Below, piece by piece: positions 20,527 to 31,768 of a stretch of 64,000 nt of DNA. Both the position numbers and the translations under genes were made by a program. Position 1 is the first letter of the stretch; every line of letters begins with the position of its first letter. The notes below the pieces were generated by a model. That model was not told the DNA's origin, did not search any database, and worked only from the letters and a program-made list of their open reading frames with translations. This DNA is from Cladophialophora immunda (Eukaryota; Ascomycota; Eurotiomycetes; Chaetothyriales; Herpotrichiellaceae): assembly GCF_000835495.1 (NCBI RefSeq), contig NW_015622547.1, positions 3,720,001 to 3,784,000 on the forward strand, in the 5' to 3' direction.

Positions 20527-23211
20527 ATGTCAAATTCCCCACTACCACCAGTGCCATCTGTCCTCCGCTCGACGAGCAATGTGCGAACCATGACAACAAA
20601 TTCCGCCACCCCGGCCAAATCATTCGTGTGCCACCGCTGTAGCCGTGGCTTCGCCCGCCTGGAGCATCTCCAACGCCATGAGAGATCGCGTAAGGGGAAC
20701 ACAACAAAGCGCGTCTGGATTAATGACTGACTGAGATTCGAGACACCAAGGAGAAGCCGTTTCGCTGTCCCCGATGTCAGAAAGGGTTCACCCGGAAGTA
20801 CGCTGCTGCCTCCATAAGACTAATTTGGTCGTTGACACGCTGCTGACCTGAGAACAAGAGATCTGCTAACCCGACACATACGCTTATCACATCAATCGCC
20901 TCCAGAGACTCGCTCCCAACAGAGCCATGTACCATCGAGACCTGAAACGCTCTTGCCAGCGCCGTTGCCTCTGGCGAGTTGGACCGACTATCATTCAGGG
21001 CCTGGCCCCGTCCTTTCCTCTCAGCCTCATGTAGTCCCGCCGGCGACGCAATCTCTCGTGAGCAATACCAGAGCAGATCAGCAGCACATCGACCAGGTCC
21101 ACCTGTCTGCGCGCTTCTACGGCCACCCAAATGACGAGAATTCAAGTCACGGAAGCAAAGAGCCTTTCACCGCGCCGGTTCCGGATTACTCGATGAATCT
21201 AGGTCTGGATGATGGCGGCTTCGACGCCCTCGAGTCCGCCTATACACAGGACTTTGCTACGTTCATGGACAGCGTGCCTAATCTCACGCATCCGTTCTCT
21301 CCGACCTACCAACCATTGCCTGTCTTCTTTACAAACCTTGACCTCCCTCTGGCCGGTGTTTTTGACAACACTAACGATCTCAGAGATGGCGAAAACTCAC
21401 GTGATGAAACGACGGCCACGACCACGATACAGGCCACGCCTACGTCACTCTCCAATATCAGGGCTGCCGACTCGTCCATCTCGCGTTTTGGCTCTCGGTT
21501 GCCGTCCTTGGCTCCTGAGGACAAGCCTCCGCCCACTGGGCCTCACCCACAAGGTCCCACGAGGCTGAACAGTCGCGATCTGTTCATCTCAGCCGTCTGT
21601 CGACAACACATAATTGATGAACTGGCGACGTTCTCCGGCTGCATAGATGGCGACTTTGTCCTTCCATCCCGACATGCATTGTCACGACTGATAGGTGGAT
21701 ACTTCAAAAACTTCCATGCTCATTATCCCTTCTTTCACGTTGCCACTTTGCAAATGGACGGTATCCATGTCGAGTTGCTCCTTGCGATCGCAGCTCTCGG
21801 AGCTCGCTACACCAGGGAACCAGAGATGGGTGTCGAACTGTTCCGTGTCTCAAGAGCGATAGTCTTGGAACGCTTGCGCCGACGCCAGAAAAGAAAAGCA
21901 AACATGGTCTTGGGCCAAAGAGCGCAAGATAACTTCACCGTAAACCCTGACTCGAATTGGAAGGGGGACGAAAGATTCTGTGTGGTTGAGATGGTGCAGA
22001 CTTTACTGCTTTTGATCGCCATTGCGTCCTGGTACCGACGCGAGCCAGCAGTCACCGATGCACTGTCGATACGCAGTGTGTTGCACTCGCTTATCCAAGA
22101 TGATGAGATATCGCAAACCCAGGAGCAACCGACCGGGGACTGGCAGGAGTGGGTTCGGTTTGAGACCATCAAAAGAACGCACCTAGTGGTCTTTTGTTTC
22201 TTTAATATCCACACCATTCTGTTCGATCTGCCGCCCATGATGCTCGCAAGTGGACTCCGGCTCGACCTTCCCTGCTCCGAGAAAGAGTGGAAGGCAGGCA
22301 ATGAGCTAGATTGGCGTGACGCCCGCGCCGAATCAAGGTCACCTCGTCAAGATTTTCAAGACGCATTTTCGTGCCTCTTTGCAAATCCGGGCGAATGGAA
22401 TGGCTCGACTCAGATCGTTGCGCGAGGGTTCTCTGCTCTTGGTGGCTGTGCTCTCATCCATGCCATCATTCAACACATTTGGCTCGCACGCAATGCTCGA
22501 CTGCCCATCGTGCAGGGCAGTTCAAGCAGCCTGTCGGACGAGGAAATGAACGTCTTCGAGCGGGCTCTGAAGCGCTGGGCCAAGTATTGGGAACGTAATC
22601 AAGAGTCATCCATGGATCCCTTAAGCCCCCACGGCCCCGTGACTTTCACATCGACTGCACTTCTTCGGCTGGCTTATATTCGGCTCAACATGGATCTAGG
22701 CCCTGTGAGGTCACTCAGCAGCTGGGATCCGGAAGTGGTTGCCAACTCGTTACACCAAAGTCCAAAAGTCCAACGCAGTGACAAAATGACGCGAGCAGCG
22801 CTCCACTGTGCACATGCCCTCAGCATTCCCGTGAAACTTGGGATTAACTACGTCGCCCAGACGCAACTGATTCTGTGGTCAAATCAACATGCTTTATGTT
22901 CGCTGGAGTGCGCCGTACTGCTCGCAAAGTGGCTTGAAGCGGTCACGGTGCCCGATTCAAGCCCTGCTCTGACAGCCCCTGAGCAGAGGGTGCTCGAATT
23001 TGTGGTTCAGCTCGTGGCTGAGACTGAGTATAAAATGAGCTGTGACCGGATCCTGACGCAGAAGGCTCGGCTGAGTGGCATGGTTGTCCGGCTGTGGGCG
23101 AAATTGTATCAGTCGAGCAGCGTGTGGCAGATGGTCAACTTGATTGGAGAGTCCCTCAGCATCTATGCTGATCTTCTGGAGGCTGAGCACAAACGGGACA
23201 CCCGGCGATGA
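20527..23211 (+). CDS. C2H2 zinc-finger transcription factor with fungal-specific regulatory domain
   Basis: DNA-binding regulator, nuclear. Three exons: 20527-20689, 20743-20797 and 20859-23211 (introns 53 and 61 bp), in frame for 856 residues. Two C2H2 fingers lie near residues 35-80. Finger 1 is CHRC with the histidines in RHERSH; finger 2 is CPRC with the histidines in RHIRLSH, and TKEKPFR is the usual linker. The second intron cuts finger 2 just after TRK, so only the spliced model restores both fingers. The remainder, about residues 300-750, has the helical character of the fungal-specific transcription factor domain (PF04082-like), with AALGARYTREPEMG and TFTSTALLRLAYIRLNMD. Residues 80-260 are Ser/Thr/Pro-rich and probably disordered. 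It is divergent from the zinc alcohol dehydrogenase gene. The target genes are unknown; the neighbouring P450 and dehydrogenases are candidates. Confidence 0.9.
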
Positions 23212-23590
23212 AGTAAAGAGCGGGTAATGCGGTCTATCGACGAAATCTGGGTCCCACATGAAATGTGTATACTATCTACTATTTCCTAGCAGCTGTTGTC
23301 ACTCGGAAACAAATGTGACGCCCACACATTTTCCGTACTTTCCACAAATACGCTGAGCGAGCTGGAATCCCAATAAGTGAGCGAGTGGCTGTCGCACCGT
23401 CGCAAGGCTGGATTCCGAGCCTCAGCTAAAACAGCGAGTGAGTCGACCAAATCTAGTTAGGCAGTGATAAGCACTCCACACTTCGCCGATGTCGATTGAA
23501 GTTGGCGGGAATTTTTTGGGACCGCGTCCAACCGCGTTGTGAGTTTTCGCGCAGTAACGGATTGCTGTTCAGCCAACGTTCGCAGCTTTG
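23212..23590. other. Intergenic region upstream of mitochondrial SerRS gene
   Basis: Between two plus-strand genes. Holds the regulator 3' UTR and the SerRS promoter. Nothing else is seen. Confidence 0.6.
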
Positions 23591-25072
23591 ATGTCGAGGA
23601 AAGCTCTCGAGGCTAGGGCGTTCCTGCTTCGATGCAGAAGAGCCTACTGCACCACGAAACCCGCCTACCAGGAACTCCGACCGGCGACTGCGCCGCGCCA
23701 ATTTCCTCCTCTCACCCAAATCCGAGACAATGTCGAGCTCTACGAACGAAATTGCCTGGTGCGAAATTATGGCAGCCATGAGGATATCCCCCGCCGGGTG
23801 ACGGACAATGTCAGAAGGATGAGAGAGCTCGACCAACGCATGGTCGGGTCTCGTCATACCCTGAAAGAGCTGCAGAAGCAATTGAACACTACGAAAGGAA
23901 ACAAGGCGGACCTTGTGTCGCAGATGAAGTCGGTCAGGCCAGAGGTCGACGCTCTCCAAGCTGAGCATGATGCTCTGGAGCTCGAGACGCGCTCTATGGC
24001 GCTGTCCTTGCCCAACCTGACGTACTCGGGCACACCGACTGGTGGTGAACCAAGATTGCGTTCCTACATCAACTACGACCCAGAGAACCCTCCACAATAT
24101 GGCCCTTCGGCTGATCACTCTATCATCGGCGAGAAGCTCGGTCTTCTTGACTTCGCATCATCATCAATGACGTCTGGCTGGGGGTTTTACTTCTTGTTGA
24201 ACGAGGCGGCTTTGTTGGAGCAAGCCCTAGTTCAATATGCCTTGTCCGTCGCCATGAAACGCGGCTGGTCCGTTGTCTCTCCACCGTCTCTGATTTACTC
24301 CCACATGGCCACTGCGTGCGGCTTTCAGCCTCGGGATCAAAACGATGAACAACAGATCTGGCAAATAGCGCAACCGGAAAAGGACGCGGGAAAACCCACC
24401 CGGAGTCTTGCTGCGACAGCCGAGATCCCTCTCGCAGGAATGTACGCCAGCAAGGCCATCCCCGCAGAACGCTTACCTGTCAAGCTTGTTGGGTCAAGTC
24501 GGTGTTTCCGCGCCGAGGCTGGTGCTCGCGGCGTCGACACCAAGGGCCTGTACCGCGTGCATGAGTTTACAAAGGTGGAGATGTTCGCATGGACCGACTG
24601 CCCATCATCTAGTAGCAGCAATGGAAGCTCGACGGATGAGGCAAGCTGGACGGAGCATTCAGGCCAACTTCTGACCGAAATGGTGGAAATACAGACGGAA
24701 ATCCTGTCTTCGCTGAGTCTGCCCTGCCGAGTTCTCGAGATGCCAACATCAGATCTGGGTGCCAGCGCGTATCGCAAGATCGACATCGAGGCAATGTTCC
24801 CCTCAAGGAAGAAAAAGGACGAGGGATGGGGCGAAGTCACTTCAGCGTCCATTTGCACAGACTACCAAAGTCGCAGACTAGACACGAGGATCTTGGAGGC
24901 TGACGGATCGAGGAAGAAGTTTGCGCACACAGTGAATGGTACGGCCATGGCAATCCCGAGAGTTCTTGCTGCGATCTTGGAGAATGGATGGCGTGAAGAC
25001 GAAGGCTGCGTTGTCGTTCCCCAAGTTTTGAGAGCATACATGGGCGGTCTGGAGAAGATTGGACCTCGTTGA
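23591..25072 (+). CDS. DIA4: Seryl-tRNA synthetase, mitochondrial
   Basis: Charges mitochondrial tRNA-Ser. Intronless, 493 residues from the ATG at 23591. The first 25 residues (MSRKALEARAFLLRCRRAYC) are rich in Arg and lack acidic clusters, as in a mitochondrial presequence. Residues about 80-135 form the long helical tRNA-binding arm (LDQRMVGSRHTLKELQKQL and onwards). The class II core follows: motif 2 is CFRAEAGARGVDTKGLYRVH with FTKVEMF, and motif 3 is NGTAMAIPRVLAAILEN. The serine-binding block TAEIPLAGMYA is also present. Cytosolic SerRS lacks the presequence and has a Lys-rich C-terminal tail, which is absent here, supporting the mitochondrial form. It is convergent with the hydrolase gene downstream. 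Confidence 0.95.
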   Translation: MSRKALEARAFLLRCRRAYCTTKPAYQELRPATAPRQFPPLTQIRDNVELYERNCLVRNYGSHEDIPRRVTDNVRRMRELDQRMVGSRHTLKELQKQLNTTKGNKADLVSQMKSVRPEVDALQAEHDALELETRSMALSLPNLTYSGTPTGGEPRLRSYINYDPENPPQYGPSADHSIIGEKLGLLDFASSSMTSGWGFYFLLNEAALLEQALVQYALSVAMKRGWSVVSPPSLIYSHMATACGFQPRDQNDEQQIWQIAQPEKDAGKPTRSLAATAEIPLAGMYASKAIPAERLPVKLVGSSRCFRAEAGARGVDTKGLYRVHEFTKVEMFAWTDCPSSSSSNGSSTDEASWTEHSGQLLTEMVEIQTEILSSLSLPCRVLEMPTSDLGASAYRKIDIEAMFPSRKKKDEGWGEVTSASICTDYQSRRLDTRILEADGSRKKFAHTVNGTAMAIPRVLAAILENGWREDEGCVVVPQVLRAYMGGLEKIGPR

Positions 25073-25480
25073 GTGTGCGCAGTCCTGTATCCTAACGCAG
25101 GAACATTGTCCCACCGTATATGCGATTCTCGGCGGCGGTGTTCAAGACAAGCTCAGCATTCGTCTTTCTCCAAACATATTCGCTTGAGGCGTGCGATGGA
25201 GGAGTGCTTTCTCAAGCACCACCCTCACCACTTCCAAATCTTCAGCGGAGCTGGACAAGCTTCTTACACTTCTTGCATCGAGTGACACCCGGTGGGCGTC
25301 ATCGTGCTGTGTGATCGTCACGCCAACCCAAGACTTTCTATATGATTATATAAATCCCACCTCAGATATGAAAGAAATTAAAGCTATACTTGCGAATCTC
25401 ACATTCGCAACCTCCTACGCTACCCCTTCTCGACCAGGGCGGCTCTCTGAGCTGTTTCTTGTGCGTTTATTCGACTCTCT
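25073..25480. other. Convergent intergenic region, no gene seen
   Basis: Between the 3' ends of the SerRS (plus) and hydrolase (minus) genes. No coding or RNA signal is seen. Confidence 0.6.
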
Positions 25481-26624
25481 TCAAGAGCTTGCCAAAGCTT
25501 CGTTTCCCAAGGTCCCGAAATATCCAACCGTAAGCGTCACTTTGTTCGTCAAGGAGGAGAGATCGACCGAGGGCGGCGGGTTGGGCTCCTGCTCGAGAAA
25601 TTGTTGGACACGACTTGCCACCCATTGCGGGTTCTCGTCCGCTAGATATACCCATGGCAGGTCAGTGAATCTTTCGTTGTTCAAGGCGGGGGGGGATAAG
25701 TATCCGACAGCACAGAATATACACACCTATCCAATGTCCTGCCTTCGGGATGATGTCTGACTCGAGATTTGTCGTGATGTTCGCCCACAGCGACGCCGAA
25801 AACGGGCCTAAACTGGCCTCCCCTCCCATCGACAAGGTCGGCATCTGGAGAGGATCGACGCCAATCGTTCCTTTGAAGAAGCTGGCCACTTCCGCATTTC
25901 CCCTGACGTCGTACGACCCGAGCATGGCCCTCAGAAAGCCGGGCTTGGAGATCGAGCTGGCGTATCGGTTCACCACGTCATCGGAGAAACTCGTCACGCC
26001 GGAGTAGCTGCCATGGTAGAAGAACCACTCGAGCATTTGTTTCTCCCTGCCCGCGATGAAGAACTCGGCGGCGTCGGGGATCGAGAAGAAGGCCAGCTGC
26101 CAATTCGCGTAGAGGTCCCAGTACGCGCCGGGGTTGCGAGCCGTCTCGTACCCGAAGCCCGGAGGCACGAATTCTGTGACGACGAGTCTCTTCACCAGGG
26201 ACGGGTGGCTGGCGGCGAGAGCGGCCGCTATGCCGGAGCCGAAGTCGTGGCCCACGACGTAGGCGGAGGTGATGTTCAAGAAATCGAGCACCGCCTTGGT
26301 GTCCGCCGCGGAGGCCATGGCCGTGTAATTCCCGTCGGGAGGGAGCGAGGAATCTCCCGTGCCGCGGTTGTCAAGGGCTATGACGGTGTAGTTGCTGTCT
26401 GCGAGCACGGGGCCGATGACGCGCCATGTCAGGCTGAATTGCGGGCTGCCGTGCAGGAGGACGATCGGCGGGCCAGAACCGGCGTAGCGGAGGTGGATGG
26501 AGACGTTTTCGAGGGCGACGCGCTGGTGAGCCCAATCGTCGAAGTCGGTCAGAGCCGAGCCGAGGGCTGTCTGGGACGCTAGCAACGAGACAATGAGGGA
26601 GAAAAGGTAGTCGAAGGGACGCAT
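25481..26624 (-). CDS. Secreted alpha/beta hydrolase, epoxide-hydrolase-like
   Basis: Probable epoxide or haloalkane/ester hydrolase exported from the cell. Two exons, 26624-25727 and 25641-25481, separated by an 85-bp intron with a CACTGACC branch region, give 352 residues. A signal peptide is clear (about residues 1-23, hydrophobic LFSLIVSLLASQTALGSA). The oxyanion motif HGSP is at 58-61. The nucleophile elbow GHDFG has Asp127 where lipases have Ser, the mark of the epoxide hydrolase/dehalogenase branch. The catalytic His is in AGHWIADENPQW, which spans the intron; without splicing this motif is broken. Several N-glycosylation sequons (NYT, NIT, NVS) agree with secretion. The intron holds a run of eight G/C bases. 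The start at 26624 is the first ATG; an in-frame TTG at 26636 is not needed. The substrate is unknown. Confidence 0.9.
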
Positions 26625-27298
26625 GGTGCTTGTCAACCCGAGGAGTGGTTCTCAATTCAATCACCACAGGATATGTTTGGACAGGTCGAGGTCAAGGTCG
26701 AGGCAGAGGCAGCAGCAACAAGGAGGACAGTAACCAACGGGACTTGCCTTTAATACCCCTGGCTGACTCTATAATGGTAGGCCGCTATTTGGATCATTGC
26801 TTTGTAACCACAAAACCCGCCTTGGAGGCTCCATGGTAGGGAGAACCAAGTTTCTCGAGCTTTCGGAGATTATGCTGTGGACCTGTTGACATTGTGCCAT
26901 CGTCTGCTTACCTGGTTGATATTGACGGCGTGAACAGGTCTCGCCGTTTTACACGTGTAATGTGGAACGGGATTAGGTAGGCTATCTCGAATTTCCGTTC
27001 CTTTTGCGGTGGTAAGAGCCTCCGGACCATTATTCGGGTATGGTAATTCCGCTTGAATTAGTAAATTGCCAGTTATCAATATAGACATTCGCCTTCCGAG
27101 ATTTCGTCCTGTCCAGGCGGATTAGTGAGACCCGCAATAGCACGGTTTTTCGGCACTTACAAACATTTTTGGCCGTGGAAGGGATGGAACCGTAAGTCCA
27201 GATTCCATGGAACAGCTGCTGCATTGGAAGGCATTGCCTATAAAGCATAGTCAACATCTCCAACCTAGACTCAAGTCCCCATCAACTCAACCTTCACC
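26625..27298. other. Divergent promoter region between hydrolase and reductase genes
   Basis: 674 bp between divergent start codons. A TATA box for the plus-strand gene is at 27239. A purine-rich patch (GGTCGAGG-type repeats, about 26685-26725) lies nearer the hydrolase start. No coding signal is seen. Confidence 0.5.
27239..27245 (+). promoter_or_regulatory. TATA box of the SDR reductase gene
   Basis: TATAAAG lies 60 bp before the ATG at 27299 and is followed by a CA- and CT-rich leader ending TTCACCATG, a common arrangement for strongly regulated fungal genes. Confidence 0.5.
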
Positions 27299-28589
27299 AT
27301 GCCTACTGTTCTGTTGACAGGCGCCAATGGTTTTCTGGCTACACATGTCCTCCAGAACCTAGTGGAGGTGAGTATCAACCGAAGGCCGTTGTCTCGCTCG
27401 CGATGTCGTGTCCTGACTTCCAACAGGATAAATTCGATGTGGTTGGCACAGTCCGCTCCGAGGCCAAGGCTGACGACGTCTTCGGTGCTCATCCCGAGTT
27501 CAGATCGAGGGTCCGCCTCGTTGTGGTGCCAGACATGTCAGCCCCGGGTGCATATGACAAGATATGTGAAGAGACGCAGTTTGATTACATCATACACACA
27601 GCAGCACCGGTGCCTGATGGTGGTGGGACAGACTTTGATAGAGATTTCTTGGGGCCTGGTGCTCAAGGGTGACGAAGCTCTGCTTTCTGGGGCAATCTCA
27701 TGTCGCTTGCTGACTCGCAACAGCAACCTCGAGCTGCTACGGGCAGCCCGGAAGTATTGCAAATCTCTCAAGCATTTTACCTACACCGGTAGTTTAGTGA
27801 CTGTGTATGATGTCACAAAGCCATTAGACGGACGAGTGCTGAAAAGCACAGATTGGAATCCGGTACGTCGCAATTGGGAGGTCCAAGGCTGGAGGCAAAG
27901 CTGATGCGATGTCGGATCGATATAGGTTAGTGTCGAGGTTGCTCGGCAGTTGCAGCACCCCAGCGCCAGTTACATGATTTCCAAGACGTTGGCGGAAAAG
28001 GCTCTTTGGCGATTTGTTGAAAGTGAGAAACCATCATTCGGTGTGTCGGTTCTTTCAGTGTAAGCATGGAAAGTCGATTTACTCGGGGTGCGGTCATCCA
28101 TTAATCAAGCAAAGGCCTTTGATCATCGGGCCACCACTGCAACACCTCCACCGGAATGCATCTGGCAAGAGTCAGTTCAACATGAGCGCCGACCTCTTCT
28201 ACACTACATTCCTGAAGCCTTCCTCTGGCGCCGATGACGGCCCTTCGCGGCCACTGTACATCGGGTATATCGACGTCCGCGACCTTGCCGCGTTGCATGT
28301 TCAATCAATCATCAAAGGCGGGACCGAGAAGAGACGTTTGTTGCTAGCAAGTCCCGAGCCATTGCTTGCACAGATGGTGTTGAAAATCCTGGCTGACGAG
28401 TTCCCACAACTGGTGGATCGACTGTCTTCGGTACGAGCTGCAGCTATTGTGGCGAACAAGGAGCAGGATGCAGATCATCCGCTCAAGGTGGATGATTCCG
28501 AGGCCAAGCAACTGTTTGGTGACAAGATATACAGGCCGCTAAAGCAGACCGTTGTTGATACGGCAATGAGGCTGTTGGAGCTTGAATGA
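27299..28589 (+). CDS. Extended short-chain dehydrogenase (Gre2/dihydroflavonol-reductase-like)
   Basis: NADPH-dependent carbonyl reductase of the extended SDR family. Five exons: 27299-27367, 27427-27668, 27724-27862, 27926-28059 and 28115-28589; introns are 55-63 bp; 352 residues. The N-terminus MPTVLLTGANGFLATHVLQN holds the TGxxGxxA cofactor motif (residues 7-14). DYIIHTAAP is the usual block after the cofactor domain, TYTGSL carries the catalytic Ser/Thr position, and YMISK is the catalytic YxxxK. IGYIDVRDLAALHVQSI is a strongly conserved Gre2-type stretch. Length fits the family (about 340). Several exons are open past their donor sites for short distances only, so the spliced model is well constrained. 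The downstream Zn2Cys6 regulator could control it. The natural substrate (methylglyoxal, isovaleraldehyde, ketones) is unknown. Confidence 0.9.
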
Positions 28590-29409
28590 GCATCGATTAC
28601 GTGGTGGTCGAAGATGCTAGTGGCTACCGCTGCTGATCTGCGAGGTTATAGTACCTTTGTGAGAAGGCTCGACGTGCCTACCCAGGCCCTTGCGTTACTT
28701 GCGAGGAAATATCCAATAGTGCTCAGTGCCTGGATATGTTGATAAGGCTGTGGGCCATGGAGAGACTCTAGCAGTCAGTCTGCCATAATGCCTCGTATTC
28801 TAGGGAGAGTTGTAGCTGTGGTGACAGCCTGGCCCCTGATAGGGCAACACGCAGTTGACGCTTCAATAGGAAAGTCTTCCGGAGCGCTTAAAGTCTTGGC
28901 GGAATCGGGCCACTAATCGTCTTTTCTTCAGTCCACCCCTAGATATATCTCCTTCGGGACCATGGCTTGCTTACACAACCTCAGATAGGGTCGGTGCAAT
29001 GGTAGGTGCTGGAGAAGGGCTTCCGCTTCGCCCTTACCCACAGCATGAAGGAGCGGCTGGATGCTCCGCACAGCCACGGAGTCTGGCCGCCAGCGTGATC
29101 CAGGATTTGATTAGTGATACTCTTTGGCTGATGAGGCTGAATAAATGCATCCATCCCTGTCGGACGAAAATCCGGAGGCCAGGGACACTTACCATTTACG
29201 ATAGTTTCTGTGTTCAGATTCAAGTGGAACATGAGACACGCTTGCTAAGTCCGTTTTGGTCCTCTAGAAACTCTGGGTGTTTTGAACTTTTGTTCTGAGG
29301 CCGTCAGTCCTCTGTGTGCACGGTTTCCGCTCGCTCTGCTACAGCAGGCAAGTGCAACACTGTCGAGTTGCAGTCAAGCGATGCGCCTTTCGACTTATCT
29401 GCGTCCAGG
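28590..29409. other. Intergenic region upstream of a Zn2Cys6 regulator, no gene seen
   Basis: 820 bp between two plus-strand genes. It should contain the reductase 3' UTR and the regulator promoter. No coding signal with a recognisable domain is seen. Confidence 0.6.
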
Positions 29410-31768
29410 ATGAACGGAGCCAATAGCAGTTCCGGCTTGCGGCAAGCACAGGCTCATTTGAGCATGCGGAAGGGCACCCGAAGCTGTTCTGAGTGTAAGG
29501 CTGTCCACCCGAGATTGGTGACTCAATGTTAGCATGTTCCGGAGTTCGGCTACATCGCCCAAACACCGATTAGACCGAGTTGGCTGATTTGAAGATGTGA
29601 CCAGGTCGACGTCGGAAAACTAAATGCACCTACGGAGAAGGAAGGCGGACGAAATGCGACGAATGCTATGCTCGTGGTGCACCTTGCGTGGCCCAAGACA
29701 AAGGCCCTAAGGATGCGACAGGCATCGGTGCCACATTGACTAAAGCAGATGGCAACAACGACGGAGCTAAATACAGTCTGCGGGAACGAGTTGCCCGTTT
29801 GGAGGATTTTGTCGAAAACTATCTGAGCAGTGAGTCTACTACCGAGTCGCCGGACACAGGGAGAAATCGCAAACGACGCAACAGCGGAACTGCGTATACC
29901 GGTAATTTGGGCATACCGTGTACCTAAAGCCGACCAACATTGATTGACGAGGTATGACAGACTCAGCGCCGGACGGACGGGCACGCTCGTCCACCAATAG
30001 TCATCTCGAGGCGAACCCTATCCTCAGTCTATTCGACAATGATGTTATTACACGCATATGCGATGCAACGAAACCTTCTCTCATCAACTCCATATCTGGT
30101 ACGGAACCATTAGGATTCCATCCCGCGCGATATGAGCTCTTGACACTCTTGCCTCATGAGCCTGACCTCAACACCTTGATCGATCTGAGCAAAGATTGGT
30201 GGAACTTGGCCCCTCACAGATTTCCAGAGCTATTCGACCGCGAAGAGACGACTACTGAGACCTGGAGGTCGGTGCTCAACCACAAATTAGGTCTTGCCAA
30301 TCCTGCCGAGAGCGCCAAGGCTCTCCTTTGGACACTGATAAGTGCTGAACGACTGAGTGATGGCATCTTTCATGATGGTACTTTTCGAGACCCTACTGCC
30401 ATAGCTACTTTGGAAAGCCGCATCCTGCCCGCCATCAACAGAGCTGTGGTTTTCGAGGACGATATCGCCACAACCTTACCCGGTATAGAATGTTTGGTAC
30501 TCTTATCGAGGTATTTCTGCAACCAAGGCAAACTGCGGAAAGCCTGGCACCTCTGCCGACGAGCACTTGAATACGCCATCGACATCGGTCTTGACCGCGC
30601 CTCCCCTATCGATCAAAGTCCGATCGTGCCAGATCAAACCCGCCATCGACAAATAGAGGTATGGGAAGCAATGTGTTTCCAGGATCGATACCTCAGCATG
30701 GTCCTGGGGCTGCCTCACGGTGTGCGACATTCATACCTCGACTTACCAAAGAGAGGCTTAGACGCGACACCGAACACTTCGCAGCAAGTGAAATTCTTCT
30801 ATGCCACAATGAGCTCCATCATGGGCCAGATCATTGATCGGAACCAGCAACCGCTAGACGACTCTGATTCCCTGCTTCGAACTCTGAAAATAGATCAAGA
30901 GCTGAAAGAGGTCATGGGCAACATGAACTATTTTCGGTGGGAGGCTGATTCGAGATCCTCGGACCCCTACATCCAGGAGGCTTTTGAGCGCATTGAAGCA
31001 TATTTCCTCATGCATTTCATTCAGGCACTCCTCCACCTGCCGCTAATGCTGAAGTGTATCGGCAAGCGAGACAAAGGGGTGTGCCAGTATTCATATGCAG
31101 CCGCTACGAGAGCATCGCGCCAGGCTCTTGTCGCTTACAAATACCTCCGCATCGGCTTGCGGCTCGACCCATATTTATGCACCATGCTAGATTTCCAGGC
31201 CTTCACAATGGCCGTGTTGCTCATCTTGCATCTACTAGACCAGAAGACGGGAAGCAATGAAGAATCGGACAGGGAACATGCTTCCGATCGGCAGGACGAA
31301 CGAGATTGGAAATCCATCGCCGACGTTGCCGATATCCTCCGACGAGAATCCAGGGATAACCGCAAGAGCGTCGTGGCTAAGCAAGCGGTGGTAGTTCTGG
31401 ACGTATTGTTAGGTGCGAAAGGGAACAATATGGACGAACAGTTCGGCTCATGTCCTCAGTCCGGGTCCGATCGTGGAGAAGAGTGCCAGATCAAGATCGC
31501 CATTCCCTGTTTTGGAGAAATCACCGTTGCGCGAGGTATGAAGGGGCCCGGCCGCCTCTGCCTTGGTGCCTCTGCTAATACAGTGGATTTACCTCTTTAC
31601 CCGACCGCTTCTTTTCTACCCCTGAGTGGGCGGGAAGAGGCAATTTTCGATCCGTCTAACATGGGTGCGATATCAGTGCCAATAAGTGACAGTGCGGCGC
31701 GCTTTGACGGGAATTGGAGCGTACTCGCGAGAAATGTGGCTTCGGCAGTCGCGGCCAATTCGAATTGA
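29410..31768 (+). CDS. Zn(II)2Cys6 transcription factor
   Basis: Nuclear regulator. Three exons: 29410-29494, 29605-29901 and 29961-31768 (introns 110 and 59 bp), 729 residues. The first intron splits the second cysteine codon of the zinc cluster. Joined, the cluster is CSEC-RRRKTK-C-(9 residues)-CDEC-YARGAP-C, matching C-x2-C-x6-C-x9-C-x2-C-x6-C near residues 25-58. LRERVARLEDFVENYL follows and could be a short dimerisation coiled coil. The rest resembles the middle homology region of fungal regulators, with RKAWHLCRRALEYAIDIGLDR and WEAMCFQDRYLSMVLGLP. The start is the first ATG in the open frame; ATG at 29464 is an alternative. Upstream in-frame sequence from 29314 has only a GTG. Its neighbour, the SDR reductase gene, is on the same strand 820 bp upstream. 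Targets are unknown. Confidence 0.9.

Noticed and set aside
26013..26582. 189-codon plus-strand frame opposite the epoxide-hydrolase-like gene
   Set aside because: It is the antisense of a G+C-rich coding exon, with Arg/Gly/Val/Glu-rich composition and no recognisable family.
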